Below, piece after piece: positions 34,189 through 44,700 of a DNA stretch of 64,000 bases. The translations under genes and the position numbers were made by a program. Position 1 is the stretch's first letter, and each line of letters starts with the position of its first letter. The notes under the pieces are model-generated. The model did not search any database. It was not told the origin of the DNA and worked only from the letters and a program-made list of their open reading frames with translations. Where the stretch lies: the NCBI GenBank assembly GCA_910575625.1, contig CAJTFD010000005.1, positions 131,229-195,228 of the forward strand, read 5' to 3'. Source of the stretch: Clostridia bacterium. GTDB taxonomy: Bacteria; Bacillota; Clostridia; Lachnospirales; Lachnospiraceae.

Positions 34189-35679
34189 CTATTTTTCTAT
34201 TTCCTCACTATTTACAAATCTATATTTTCCCTTCCCCTTTCCTTTAACGCTTCTTACCACTTCTATATCTCTCAGTTTTTTCATGATCTCCTTCGAAGTA
34301 GACATTGAACATTTTAGTATATTTTTCACTTCCGGCGCACCAAAAATCTGATCTGTCTCTATCGCATCATAAATCGCGATCAAGTTTTTTATGGTCGGTT
34401 CATTATAATTCTGCTTTTTAATGGCTGATCTCAAAATTTCAATAGACAGCTTTTTGTGTCCAATAGCTGATCTTTCGTCCTGAATAGCCAGCTTTTTAGA
34501 GTCAAAAGTTGGTTTTTCTTTATTATAAACGACCGTCTGTAATAAAAATGCATTTGTATAATATTGCGGCCCTTGCAGGCCAGCTTCTGACATTTCCCTA
34601 CACATACGGTCTACGCCTTCTCCATATTCCTTGACGTAACTATATGCTTTCAAAAATTCCGCAATCTTGGGATTTCTAGAAAAATGCGTGCTCTGGATAT
34701 TGTCTGCCCTCACAAGCCCAGGCAGTTTTCCCGGACTTTCAACCACGATACGGTCATCAAACATCTTTATCTGGATATCCGTCCCGCTTATACTGTATGC
34801 CCGATGGGTCACTGCATTTACAATGATCTCCTGCCGCACAAATTTCGGGTATTCCTCTTCTGTGACAAATAACCCATCCTTTCCAAGATAAATCTTTTCT
34901 TTTATCTGTGTGTCAAGATAGGCAATGGAATCCATGACCATTTTCAGGATATTTCCTTCAAAGACCACATCTTTGACCACATTCATTTCAGCGCCAAAGC
35001 GCTCCTCCGTCCCATCATACCGTATAAAACGTATGCGGGCACGCGGGAAGAAGTTTTGTGGATCTTTTCCGAACAGCAGAATAGCCGCGGTACTGATCTG
35101 CATCTTCCCCTCTTTCTTTTTTACAAATCCTTTATTTTCCATCAGATATGCCATTGCATCTTTTTGATATCCAATCTTTCTTATATATTCCCGAACAAGA
35201 TCAATATCCAGATCATCCAGTTCAGCTTCCGGCACCGGCTTATCTTCAAAAAATCTTTCCCCTTTATCATATGTAAGCTGCAAGCGGTCATTAAATCCCA
35301 ATTTCTTTGACTTGTCCCCTACACGCAGATAAACTTCATCTGCCTGGTTTGCATGTACATGGGAACTCGGCTCTATATGCATCAATACGATATGGTTATC
35401 CCGGCCTTTGTCATCAATGCATGGCACTTTTTCTATAGCCACCTGTACAGTCGGTTCACAGAGATCATATGGAACTGTGAGCAGTTCATTCAATCGCCGG
35501 ATATCATAATCTGTCCCTTCTATCCTTCTGGTCTTATCCGAAATGCCAAGAGCAACCGTACCGCCATCTGCATTTGCAAAGGCAACAATCGTAACCGCCA
35601 ATGATCTTGGTTCAATATGAATGCTCTTTCGGTCAAATATCTGCATCTCGTCAAATGCCAAAACTTCTTCAATCGTCAC
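34189..35679 (-). CDS. AlbA_2/Schlafen-like domain ATP-binding protein
   Basis: A 496-residue protein with an N-terminal AlbA_2 (divergent AAA-4, Schlafen-like) domain at about residues 8-130. It contains SLAVTIVAFANADGGTVALG and VYLRVGDKSKKLGFNDR. A HATPase_c_4-type region follows (FVRQEIIVNAVTHRAYSISG, EYGEGVDRM) and then a C-terminal winged-helix-like part. Such proteins act as regulators or defence accessories. It starts with GTG 35679 after AAAGGGTGG. It is inserted between pglX and pglZ. Confidence 0.83.
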   Translation of the reverse strand: MTIEEVLAFDEMQIFDRKSIHIEPRSLAVTIVAFANADGGTVALGISDKTRRIEGTDYDIRRLNELLTVPYDLCEPTVQVAIEKVPCIDDKGRDNHIVLMHIEPSSHVHANQADEVYLRVGDKSKKLGFNDRLQLTYDKGERFFEDKPVPEAELDDLDIDLVREYIRKIGYQKDAMAYLMENKGFVKKKEGKMQISTAAILLFGKDPQNFFPRARIRFIRYDGTEERFGAEMNVVKDVVFEGNILKMVMDSIAYLDTQIKEKIYLGKDGLFVTEEEYPKFVRQEIIVNAVTHRAYSISGTDIQIKMFDDRIVVESPGKLPGLVRADNIQSTHFSRNPKIAEFLKAYSYVKEYGEGVDRMCREMSEAGLQGPQYYTNAFLLQTVVYNKEKPTFDSKKLAIQDERSAIGHKKLSIEILRSAIKKQNYNEPTIKNLIAIYDAIETDQIFGAPEVKNILKCSMSTSKEIMKKLRDIEVVRSVKGKGKGKYRFVNSEEIEK

Positions 35680-35719
35680 TTAACCACCCTTTCATTCACT
35701 GCCGGATCAAAAATATAAT

Positions 35720-35977
35720 TTAGCATTTCTCTCTGTCCTTTGGGCGCGCAAACGGCGCATAGGACAAATAGCCTATTGTAGGATCCTGGTACTCCAACAA
35801 TAATTTCGCCGCAAAATTATTGTTCCCGGTAAGATTGAACACCTTATTGTCTCCAGATGACTGCTGCTGATCAATCTCATCCTCGTATAATGCGTCATCG
35901 TCGTACCAGAAAACAATTTTTCGGTCGAAACCATTTAGGAGGATGTTTAGTTTGTTTTGTATTTTTTGTAAATGCAT
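35720..35977 (-). pseudogene. pglZ 5'-fragment (second allele remnant)
   Basis: An 85-codon frame homologous to the first 80 or so residues of the intact PglZ: RKIVFWYDDDALYEDEIDQ, then GYLSYAPFARPKD. Homology stops at that point and the frame ends. Many substitutions separate the two, so it is an older or foreign allele rather than a fresh duplication. Upstream homology stops near the start codon. Confidence 0.85.
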
Positions 35978-37200
35978 TATTTCAGTTCCTTATATAAATT
36001 GTATATAGGATAATTTAAAAGAGCATCCTGTTCGCCTTCACTTAACTTATTCGTAAATATATCTGCCAATCGTTTATTGTTTAAAAGAATCTGAACAGAC
36101 GCCTTGATTCCATTATTATCTTCATTATTCAGAAATATCTCATTTAATTCTTCAATCTCTTCATCATTCAACTCCCTCCGACGTTTGTAGCATTGATAAA
36201 GATTTATTTTATGTACAATATTATCAGAATCCTCCTCTAACAGCCAGCAGTTCAGATTTACTGCCATATCTAAGAGATCATCTCGTTTTTTGTCCCTATC
36301 ATATGCTTTTAACATTTCAAGAATGCACTCCGTTACCCTCTGAAAATGAATTGCATTTCTGTATTCCTTTAATGATTTTTCAATTGCATCCTTATCCAGA
36401 TTGGAAGTTCTTAAATAATCCTCTGCCGTAAGTATACAAAATTGTGACGTATCATCATTTCCTTTCCGATCATGCTTACAATAAATTTTATACCTAAAAA
36501 AATCATATATTTCGTATCTTTCATCTTCCATTTGCCGAAACAGAAGCATTATTTGAAGATTCCCAATTGCAATTCTACCGATTGGTGGAATGTCACCTTT
36601 TTCTTTAAATCCCGCTCTCTTTTCATACAGCAGACAATTAATCAACATCCGGATATAATTTTCTTGCTTTTGTGTCGCTTGATTTAATTCTAATGGTTCC
36701 GAAATCTCCAATTTATCAAGCATCTTTTTGACGAGCAAAAAATAATCCAACTTACTTTTCACGGCTTCCCTATCAAATTGTTTCAGTCCTTCTTCTGAAA
36801 ACTCTATTTGACATCTAACATCATTGATGTAAAATCCTTCATCATCAATAAAATCTAGGATAAATTTAAGAGTATCAATTTGTTCATTAAGATTTCCCTC
36901 CAAATTACATTGAAATGTCATCTCACCCGCTTCGGACAAATATCTCAAACTTTTTCCCATACAGATGATCACTCTTCCATCTTTATGACGTTCAACTTTG
37001 ATTCTATCATAATATTGATGCCCATTAGCAGAAATAGATACATTCGATTCATGAGCCATCATATCAAAATACTCAATACGCTCCACAGGAAAAGCTAAAG
37101 ACCCATCTCGATTCCCTGCATATAAATATATTTCATTATCCTTTAAATAAGAAAATGGATCATCTACATCATAACCTATACATGTACATTGAATATTCAT
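35977..37200 (-). CDS. hypothetical protein, likely C-terminal part of the frameshifted DUF4365 protein
   Basis: A 407-residue frame beginning MNIQCTCIGYDVDDPFSYLK. It has no recognised domain and is charged and mostly helical in its second half. The same frame continues open upstream of this ATG to the A-tract at 37279-37285, where it meets the DUF4365 frame. The upstream extension reads NKNGKNWTLQEVIDLLGKDN in coding style. The ATG has no clear ribosome site. Most likely the C-terminal three quarters of one protein of about 585 residues. Confidence 0.7.
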   Translation of the reverse strand: MNIQCTCIGYDVDDPFSYLKDNEIYLYAGNRDGSLAFPVERIEYFDMMAHESNVSISANGHQYYDRIKVERHKDGRVIICMGKSLRYLSEAGEMTFQCNLEGNLNEQIDTLKFILDFIDDEGFYINDVRCQIEFSEEGLKQFDREAVKSKLDYFLLVKKMLDKLEISEPLELNQATQKQENYIRMLINCLLYEKRAGFKEKGDIPPIGRIAIGNLQIMLLFRQMEDERYEIYDFFRYKIYCKHDRKGNDDTSQFCILTAEDYLRTSNLDKDAIEKSLKEYRNAIHFQRVTECILEMLKAYDRDKKRDDLLDMAVNLNCWLLEEDSDNIVHKINLYQCYKRRRELNDEEIEELNEIFLNNEDNNGIKASVQILLNNKRLADIFTNKLSEGEQDALLNYPIYNLYKELK

Positions 37201-37265
37201 GTAAACATTATCTTTACCTAAAAGATCAATAACTTCTTGTAGGGTCCAATTTTTTCCATTTTTAT

Positions 37266-37736
37266 TTATGACCTGCCGTTTTTTTCTTTAACAAAATTGA
37301 TAACAATATTCTCAAAATCATTATCTTTTTCTGGTAGCTCTTTTAGAATAATATTTATTGATTTGCCATGCGCAATAAAAATATATTGATTTATCAAAAA
37401 TGGCAACAGCATCGCATAATATATTTTTTTCTGTTTATCTTTAGAAATATCAACCACAAAATATAATACGCCTCCATCATCTCTATACTGTTTCAGATTC
37501 GTTATTTTTACACCATATGTAATCTTGTCTCCCCCAATGGACTTTACTGCTCGTCCCTTTACCTGTACTGGAGCTTTACCTATCATATCTTCATTAGAAC
37601 TGCTATTTCTCTTGTAAGCATAAATCGCTCCATCCCAAATAGGTTCTTTGTCTCTTTCATTTATAAACTGAGACAACCTATCAGTATACGCTATCCTATC
37701 TTTTATTGCAGAAATCGCGGCCGTCTCAATATCCAC
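37266..37736 (-). CDS. DUF4365 domain protein (PD-(D/E)xK nuclease-like), N-terminal part before a frameshift
   Basis: 156 residues of a DUF4365-type domain. PIWDGAIYAYKRNSS and KAPVQVKGRAVKS supply the Asp and Gln-x-Lys of a nuclease-like site, followed by the LYFVVDIS strand. Such domains occur in defence islands. The frame ends nine codons after the run AAAAAAA. Reading A AAA AAC with a -1 slip, or adding one A, leads into the 407-residue frame downstream. May be a truncated gene, a phase-variable gene or a programmed frameshift. Confidence 0.75.
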   Translation of the reverse strand: MDIETAAISAIKDRIAYTDRLSQFINERDKEPIWDGAIYAYKRNSSSNEDMIGKAPVQVKGRAVKSIGGDKITYGVKITNLKQYRDDGGVLYFVVDISKDKQKKIYYAMLLPFLINQYIFIAHGKSINIILKELPEKDNDFENIVINFVKEKNGRS

Positions 37737-37756
37737 AGAAAATCCCCCCTTAAAAA

Positions 37757-38095
37757 TTATTTTTCCTTACTATTTTCTCTACTCCTTTTATTGTCTGCAA
37801 ATATGTTCTCCGCTGGCGAAAGATTTTGTACTATATGCTTCTGATATTCCCGCTTCGCCTCCAATCTGAACTATTCGGAATTTCCGAACAGTTGACTCTT
37901 CGTTAGGCCCGCCTTCTGCATAAACATTTTTATGTGCTCATTGATATTCATTTTGCTGTTTTGAAACAATTCGACCAATCGCACCTGTGTCAACCACACA
38001 GTCTTATCTATAAAGCGAACACCTATTTTTGTATCATCATCTGTCCGGTAAATAACAATTTCACCCTGCATATTTTCTTCATCCTGTCTTAACAT
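37757..38095 (-). pseudogene. RhuM-family remnant
   Basis: ATG 38095 follows AGGAG. The frame reads GEIVIYRTDDDTKIGVRFID then KTVWLTQVRLVELFQNSKMN, the typical N-terminus of virulence RhuM proteins. It stops at 37871 after 74 residues, at a 15-base palindrome (37874-37888). Beyond the stop the same frame continues FRLEAKREYQKHIVQNLSPA to 37757, which resembles the C-terminal tail of the family. The middle is deleted. Confidence 0.65.
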
Positions 38096-38108
38096 AAAGG
38101 GCCATCTC

Positions 38109-41100
38109 CTAAATCTTTGCCAGAAGATTAATCTTCTTCCTCTCCTCGCCATCACCGCCGACCTCGATCCCCTGGAACTTCGCATAATTTACTTTAACGC
38201 CGTCATCCAGATCCAACGCGATCCTCTGCAGAGCGATATGTGAAAGGGCCGGGTAATACGCCCGGATCTCTGCCAGCTGCTTGATATATTTATTCCTTTT
38301 CTTTGTTGCCTGCGCTTTATCGACCGCACTGGATGATTCGCTGATCGCGTACTCGGCATTTTTCAGGGCATTCTCTATCATACTCTGCACTTTTGTTAGA
38401 TAATCGGAACGGATCATCCCGACCGTATCCGGCGTATATCTGTGCAGATAGATAAGGCACTTAAATCCATTCTGCTTTCCCGTATCAAAAAGCCAGTATA
38501 TCGGACGTTTGCCGGAGCCTGTTACGGAATAGACGCTGCAATGGTCCTTGAAAAAACTATTCAGAAAATAATTACGGATCTTCTCTCTTGATGACGTGCC
38601 TTTTGTGCCAAGGGCGTCTGCGATAAAGTCAAGGTTCTGCTCCAAGTTTTTTTCGCCGTACACTGTTCTGATAAATTCCTCAAATCGGCCGACGATATCA
38701 TCCTCAAAATAGGCTTCATCCGTAATGGGGATGATGGCATCCTTATCGGCAGGGAACGTCTTATATTTTCCCGGATCAAATTCTCCGCCCGCATAAATGA
38801 GGCCCGGTTCATCCAGAGAATATCTCCCGAACATACATCCGACCGCATAGGATATAAGAGAGCGTATGTCGCGTCCTAAGTCGGCCTTGCGAACTGTAAT
38901 GTCCCTATCCTCCACCTCGGGTGTCAGCTCGTCCTGCAGGCCGTAAATATCAATGAAAATACGGTTTAATTCTTCCTCGTTTGCTTTGAGCTGTTCAAAG
39001 CGGTTCTTACATTCATCCTCCCATCTCTCATAATGCCATTGTACAAGGCCAAATTTCTCCATAGGAGGTTCAAAAAATTGTGAAATCTGTTGTTCATATA
39101 TTAAAGGAATAAGTGGATGCCGCTTGAAATCCCACGAAGTTTCAAATATATCCCAATCCATTTTCGATAGCTCCACCGCTTTTTCGACAAGATTTCCAAC
39201 TACATCTTTATTTTTATTTATTACTGGGATTGTTCCAACGTCACCGGATTGCAGTGTTAATGTTGGGTTTACAATTTCCGCAAACGCTCCTATCACGCAT
39301 GAATTTAGCAACCCCAATGCAAATAAAATATCTTCCTTTTTGGGAAAACACACACCAGATGCACTTTCAAAAAAGAAGCCATCAAGCATTATCCTAAATG
39401 AAGGATGTGTTGTTATACGTGACCATGAAATCCCTTCACAAAAAAGCTTATCGCTATTTCTGATCGTAGCTTTTCCAGTTTTTCTTACCTCTTTCCCATT
39501 ATGTTCCCAATTAACATAATAGTTGTGATTTCCATACCATTTACGATACTCACCTCCCTTCAGACAAGGCATCCATTTGCGCTTATTTTCCACTATTTCA
39601 TACCATAATCGTAAAAATCGCTCATTAATCCCAAGAGTGGATCCTTGTTTTGGAGGAGCATATTGCTCCATAGAAATACCCTTTTTATAATCACTTATGA
39701 TTTCTTTGCTTGCCCAATATGATAAGGGCTTTCTAGGAATGGCATTTAATGTATCTATTTTACAGATATATTCATTTCTTCTTTGTAAAAACGCCCTCTC
39801 TTTGCTTTCTTGGCTTTTGTAATCTACAAGCCTTAGAAATCTCCCCTTGTATTCTCTTAAACCATATTTCCTAAATGTAAACGTTGTTGTCTGAACTACC
39901 TCCCCACTGATTTCTTCAAATGCTCTTGTTCCCAAATGAGCCATATTTATTATATTCGTATGCTTTAACCGTTCTCTCAGTTTTTCAAAAACACCTAAGA
40001 ACATCCAAGCATGCATGGTTATCATCCCTACAACACCATATCTCTTTTTATAATCTAAGCATTTTTCGATAAAAACTGCAAATATATCTGACTTACTATC
40101 TCGATAATTTTTCTTCACATATCTCTCTAATTTTATACTTCCATTTCCTATTGTCATATACGGCGGATTTGTCACCACAACATCATATTTCCCGGCAAGC
40201 GCCTCCCCGATATCCACCAATCTTGCCAACAACTTCTTCGACCGCTCAATCTCCACACTCTCAAGAGTCATCTGTCCTCCGTCATCTATTTGGGATACAA
40301 AAGACCGCAATGATCCCCAATCATAATCCTCCACCCGCAGGATCGACCCATACTCTTTTGCGTCCCTCAAAGCATCCAGCAGCCCATTCATCTGCTCCAT
40401 GGCATTATCTTTCTGCTGCCCATCCAGACCGGCCCCAAACGACCTTAGATGTTCTCTGTTTATGGGATCACTCTCCTCGATTGCATACACCCGCGGGACG
40501 GCCTGCACTCTTTCCCCGTCCATATTCTCATGCCCGCGAAAGAAGACACGGTTATACCCCCGCGCCTTCATCATCAGCGCAAAGTATGAAAGCTGGTAGG
40601 CGCGGCGGTCAATATCCAGTCCCCGGATGTTCTTTTCGAGTATGTCAAAGACAGCTTCCCGTTCGCTAAATCCCTCACTGCGGTAGATATCCATAAGGAC
40701 GTCAAACATATAGACCAGGATATGGCCGGATCCCATACATGGGTCGATGCATGTGATATCCTGCGGCGTTAAGTCCCTGTATGACTTTCGGATCTCGACA
40801 AGCTGCGCCTCGACTCCTTCTTCCTGCTCCGCCTCCGGAAGATAATACTTCCAGCCAAATTCCTCCGCCTTGGACTTTTCATCCACAGCGCTGTCCAACG
40901 CCCGCAGATGTTCGATCCATACCCTGCCGAGAGAATTTTCCACCATGTAACGGACGATCCAGTCCGGCGTGAAAAGCTGCGTCGCCGCCGGGATCCGCTC
41001 CTTTGTGATCTTTATATTCTTCTTAAGCTTCGCGAATGTGTCGTCTTTTAGTTCTGTATTGTAGTATTGATACATCCAGCCGATAATCTCGACCTGCCCT

Positions 41101-41735
41101 TCTGCCTCCACGTTGAGATCATCCTCCGGTATGAGGTCGATCAGCATGCGGATCACGCCGTCGCCTGTATAGGTGATCTTGAGGAGCAGCTCCATATAGT
41201 CATCGGTCTTTTCAAACAGTCCCGGCAGGATCTTGTTCAGCTCATTGCACTGCTTTACGAATAGCATCCGGAATGCATCATCGTATCTATTTTCCCTCTT
41301 AGCCCTCTGGATCTCGTCCCGTTCTCTGTCTGTAAGATCCAGCTCCACCGTGTCCGCCTGCGTTACGATGTCCGGCGTGACGCTGCCTGTCTCGGAGGAT
41401 AAGACGCGCACTCTGGTGGGAAGGTAATTATTGATCTCCATAAACCGGATCGCGATGATCCTGTTAAACCAGGTATAAGCCGTCTCCTCGATCACCTGGT
41501 CAAAGCCCCGCTCCTGTATGACTTCCACAAGACTGGCGCGGCGGCCCCTGTCCTCTCCGAATATCCGGTTCTGTGTGCCCGCCACGGTCTCATATACTTC
41601 AAAGTCCGCCCCTTTTTGGAGCGGAGATCTGCATTCATCTTTTGTGATCCCATAGAAACCCGCCTCTGTAATGGCTGACTTCATCAGGATCTTTCTTGCC
41701 TCGATGGCGAAATTTTTTATTGCGGCCTTATCCAT
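38109..41735 (-). CDS. pglX: BREX-1 adenine-specific DNA methyltransferase PglX
   Basis: A 1208-residue methyltransferase that marks host DNA at an asymmetric site and determines BREX target choice. The N6-adenine motif IV is TNPPYM near residue 524. The SAM-binding region is upstream (DITCIDPCMGSGHILVYMFD). A target-recognition part follows motif IV. AAAGGGG precedes ATG 41735. Full length for the family and uninterrupted. The codons after motif IV (about 39100-40100) look more AT-rich than the flanks, as expected if the recognition region has been exchanged. Confidence 0.95.
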   Translation of the reverse strand: MDKAAIKNFAIEARKILMKSAITEAGFYGITKDECRSPLQKGADFEVYETVAGTQNRIFGEDRGRRASLVEVIQERGFDQVIEETAYTWFNRIIAIRFMEINNYLPTRVRVLSSETGSVTPDIVTQADTVELDLTDRERDEIQRAKRENRYDDAFRMLFVKQCNELNKILPGLFEKTDDYMELLLKITYTGDGVIRMLIDLIPEDDLNVEAEGQVEIIGWMYQYYNTELKDDTFAKLKKNIKITKERIPAATQLFTPDWIVRYMVENSLGRVWIEHLRALDSAVDEKSKAEEFGWKYYLPEAEQEEGVEAQLVEIRKSYRDLTPQDITCIDPCMGSGHILVYMFDVLMDIYRSEGFSEREAVFDILEKNIRGLDIDRRAYQLSYFALMMKARGYNRVFFRGHENMDGERVQAVPRVYAIEESDPINREHLRSFGAGLDGQQKDNAMEQMNGLLDALRDAKEYGSILRVEDYDWGSLRSFVSQIDDGGQMTLESVEIERSKKLLARLVDIGEALAGKYDVVVTNPPYMTIGNGSIKLERYVKKNYRDSKSDIFAVFIEKCLDYKKRYGVVGMITMHAWMFLGVFEKLRERLKHTNIINMAHLGTRAFEEISGEVVQTTTFTFRKYGLREYKGRFLRLVDYKSQESKERAFLQRRNEYICKIDTLNAIPRKPLSYWASKEIISDYKKGISMEQYAPPKQGSTLGINERFLRLWYEIVENKRKWMPCLKGGEYRKWYGNHNYYVNWEHNGKEVRKTGKATIRNSDKLFCEGISWSRITTHPSFRIMLDGFFFESASGVCFPKKEDILFALGLLNSCVIGAFAEIVNPTLTLQSGDVGTIPVINKNKDVVGNLVEKAVELSKMDWDIFETSWDFKRHPLIPLIYEQQISQFFEPPMEKFGLVQWHYERWEDECKNRFEQLKANEEELNRIFIDIYGLQDELTPEVEDRDITVRKADLGRDIRSLISYAVGCMFGRYSLDEPGLIYAGGEFDPGKYKTFPADKDAIIPITDEAYFEDDIVGRFEEFIRTVYGEKNLEQNLDFIADALGTKGTSSREKIRNYFLNSFFKDHCSVYSVTGSGKRPIYWLFDTGKQNGFKCLIYLHRYTPDTVGMIRSDYLTKVQSMIENALKNAEYAISESSSAVDKAQATKKRNKYIKQLAEIRAYYPALSHIALQRIALDLDDGVKVNYAKFQGIEVGGDGEERKKINLLAKI

Positions 41736-41765
41736 ACTGTGTGTCCCCTTTTTGTGTGTCTCTTT

Positions 41766-44700
41766 TTAACTGAGTTTTATGACGGTATCCTCTTCTAACT
41801 GCGCTCTCAACCCGGCCTTCAGTTCATCGAGCACCTTGTCGATATCCTTTTCCGACCGGATAGAATAGGTCTTATTGCCTGTGAGTGTCCGAAAAGAGAC
41901 CGGTTTATTTTTGATGACTTTTATCTGTTTTTCCTGTTCTTTTTGCTCCTTTTTCTCCAGCTGCGCCTGGTATGCGTCCTCTTCGTTCTGGATCATCCTG
42001 AGACAGTTCTGCAAGAGCGCGTTGCTCTCAGACGGAATGCCGTTCACGGCGGCGATATCCGTGACGCTCTTGAGCTTGTCAATAAGCTCCTCGAATTTCG
42101 GATCGATCCTCTCCAGCAGCCGCTGCGCGTATGGCCGGTCTGCCGGAACGCTTGCTTTTGCCATCTTCCAGTCTGCGTACACATCCGGTTCTATGCGTTT
42201 CGTGTCATTGTCTAAGAGCTCCGCGATCGCAGCCATCAGCTTTTTATCGTATTCCTCCAGCTTCGGGATGAACGGATAGGGCTTTTCCAGGCTCAGGATC
42301 TTTTTCACCTGCGCCGCGTAGTCTATGATCGCCTGGTCTGAGATATAATTTTTACTTTTTTCATAGATATTGAACATTTTCAGCGCGTGCAGGAATTTCT
42401 CTTTCTGCACGCCGCCGAGAAAGCTCTCCAGGTCGCCCATGTCCAGCCCCGCCTCGATAAAGTCCTCGCACAGCTCATCCACTTTCTTATAAAAGCTGAT
42501 GGGATCGCTGATCTTTAAGGTGTCGTCTATCAATCGGCGGGCATTTTCAAGCACCTTCCTGCCCGGAAGTTTACGGCCCGCTCCGTAGTCATTCTGCAGC
42601 ATATGTTCGATGGCGGCTTTCTTTGTCTGCGCATGGGCGCGGTAATCCCGCATCAGCGCATCCTGGTCATCACTGGTGACAGTCTTTCCGTAGAACTCCC
42701 GGATCACATCTTTGACCGCTTTTATGTGCCGCTGAGGCGCCGCCTCCTTGATCTCAAGCAGGGTCTTTTCGCGGAATTCCCTTTTGGTCATGTATCTATA
42801 TGCGTCTTCCGGGGACGTGTTGGCCGGCGTGTAGATGACGCTGTTGATCTTTAGGCGGATCTGTCCCCTGCAGTACAGTGTGGCGATCAGAAACTCGATA
42901 TCTTCCTGCGTATAGCCATAGGGCGGTTCCATAAACCGATCCAGCGCCTGCTTCACGGAATACTGCGCCGCGTTCTTCCCGGCATACCGGATCTCCTCGA
43001 TGACGGAATTTAAGGCCTCCTGGTCTTTCCCACCGCCGTATCCCAGATCGCTCATGGAGATCTGCGCTTTCGGCCGCTTTAAAAGCTCCATGATGTCCGA
43101 CTGGTCCGGCTGCGTCTCCATGCATGAAAGTTTATGATATTCGCTGTTGATCAGCCTTTCAAAAGCCTCCCCGATCCGCGCGGTCACATCCTTGGATCTT
43201 GTGGCGATCTTTTCGCCTGCCACATAGATGTCCGCCTTCTCCAGCGCAAAACGGATGTAGTCGCTGACCCGCTCGGCCCTCTGCGTGCGCTCTTTTCTCT
43301 TGTTCGCGCTGATGATCTCAAAATCGGTCAGATTTGCGGCGGCAGGGTCGTTTAAAAACGCCTCGATCTTCTTCATACCATCGATCTCGGACAGATAGGG
43401 GTATGCGTCTGACATACGCGCCACCACACATTTCTCCTGGTACGATAAAAGCCCCAGCGCCACCTCATCTTCCTTTCCGCTGTAGGCGGTGAGGAGCTTT
43501 AAGCCGATCTTGTGAGATGCGTTATTTCTGTACGCCCTGTCGTCGATCAGCTGGTTGAAGGAGAACTGGTACCGCGCATTGTATCTGTATTTATTGTTGG
43601 GGAATGTGAGCGTTTCCTCGAAGGCCACCTGCGCAACATAGTCCACCACTTCTTTCGGATCGATGTTGTAATGCTGGATCCGAAGCTCCGCTTCCTGCTC
43701 CTCGTTGGTGAGGAATGTGTACGCATCGCCGTTTTTTTGCACCAGGGCTTCACTGCATAATACGCTCAAGGATCGTTCCACCTTCTTCTGAAGGGTGAGC
43801 CGGTCCTCGTCCACCCGTGTGATCATGAGCGTGGTCAGGTTCTCCGCGTCACTTTTGAGATCATTTACATGCTTGATCATAAAAAGTGTTTTTAGAAGCT
43901 CCACGTCAAAACTCTCCAGCCGGGCATTTCGGGCGGCCTGGGTGATCACGATCCTGTGGGTATGGTCGATAAAGTCGTCCAACGCACCATAGAATGCATT
44001 GAACGGGATCAGTATCCCCGCCGGTCCATCCGCAAAAGCCATGGCGGCTTCCTTAAACAGCGCCAAAAGCGACCTTTCTCCATCCGCCAGGTGCTTGCCG
44101 CTGGACGAGAACTGACGGACCGCGGTCAGCACATTTCCCGCCAGCGCGAACTGGTATGGGATAAAAGGGTAGACGTCCGCGAACTCCTCCGCGTCTTTAT
44201 ATAAAGGCATGTTCGGCGTGCCCTCACTGAATGTGAGGATGTTCTTGATGGAAGACTCCTGCTCCCGGTATAAGTCTATGAGCGCAGGTCTTGCCCCGGC
44301 CTTTTTATAGAGGATGCGCTTCTTGATCACCTCATCCGCATCTGCGGAAGATAAGGCGATCCTGGTGGCAAAACGTCCCTGTATCTTGGAAAAATCCTCG
44401 CCCATGGTCTCCGTGATCGAATCAATGTCCTGCTGCGAAGTGACGATGATCCATGCCCTGCCGCCGCAGGCTGTGCCCAGATCTTCTGTCACTGTCTGGA
44501 GATTCAGCATGAGCTTGCTGTCGTCAGCGATGTACTGGCCGATCTCATCCACCAGAAAGAGTACGTGATGGTCTTCTCCTTTTTTATCGCAATATCTCTT
44601 CACATATTCTGCAAATCTATCAACGGAAAGGCTGTAGGACTCCTCCGCATGCTCGGCCCAGTTCCTCGCCGCATCCCCGCTCATGATCCCTAAGTCGATG

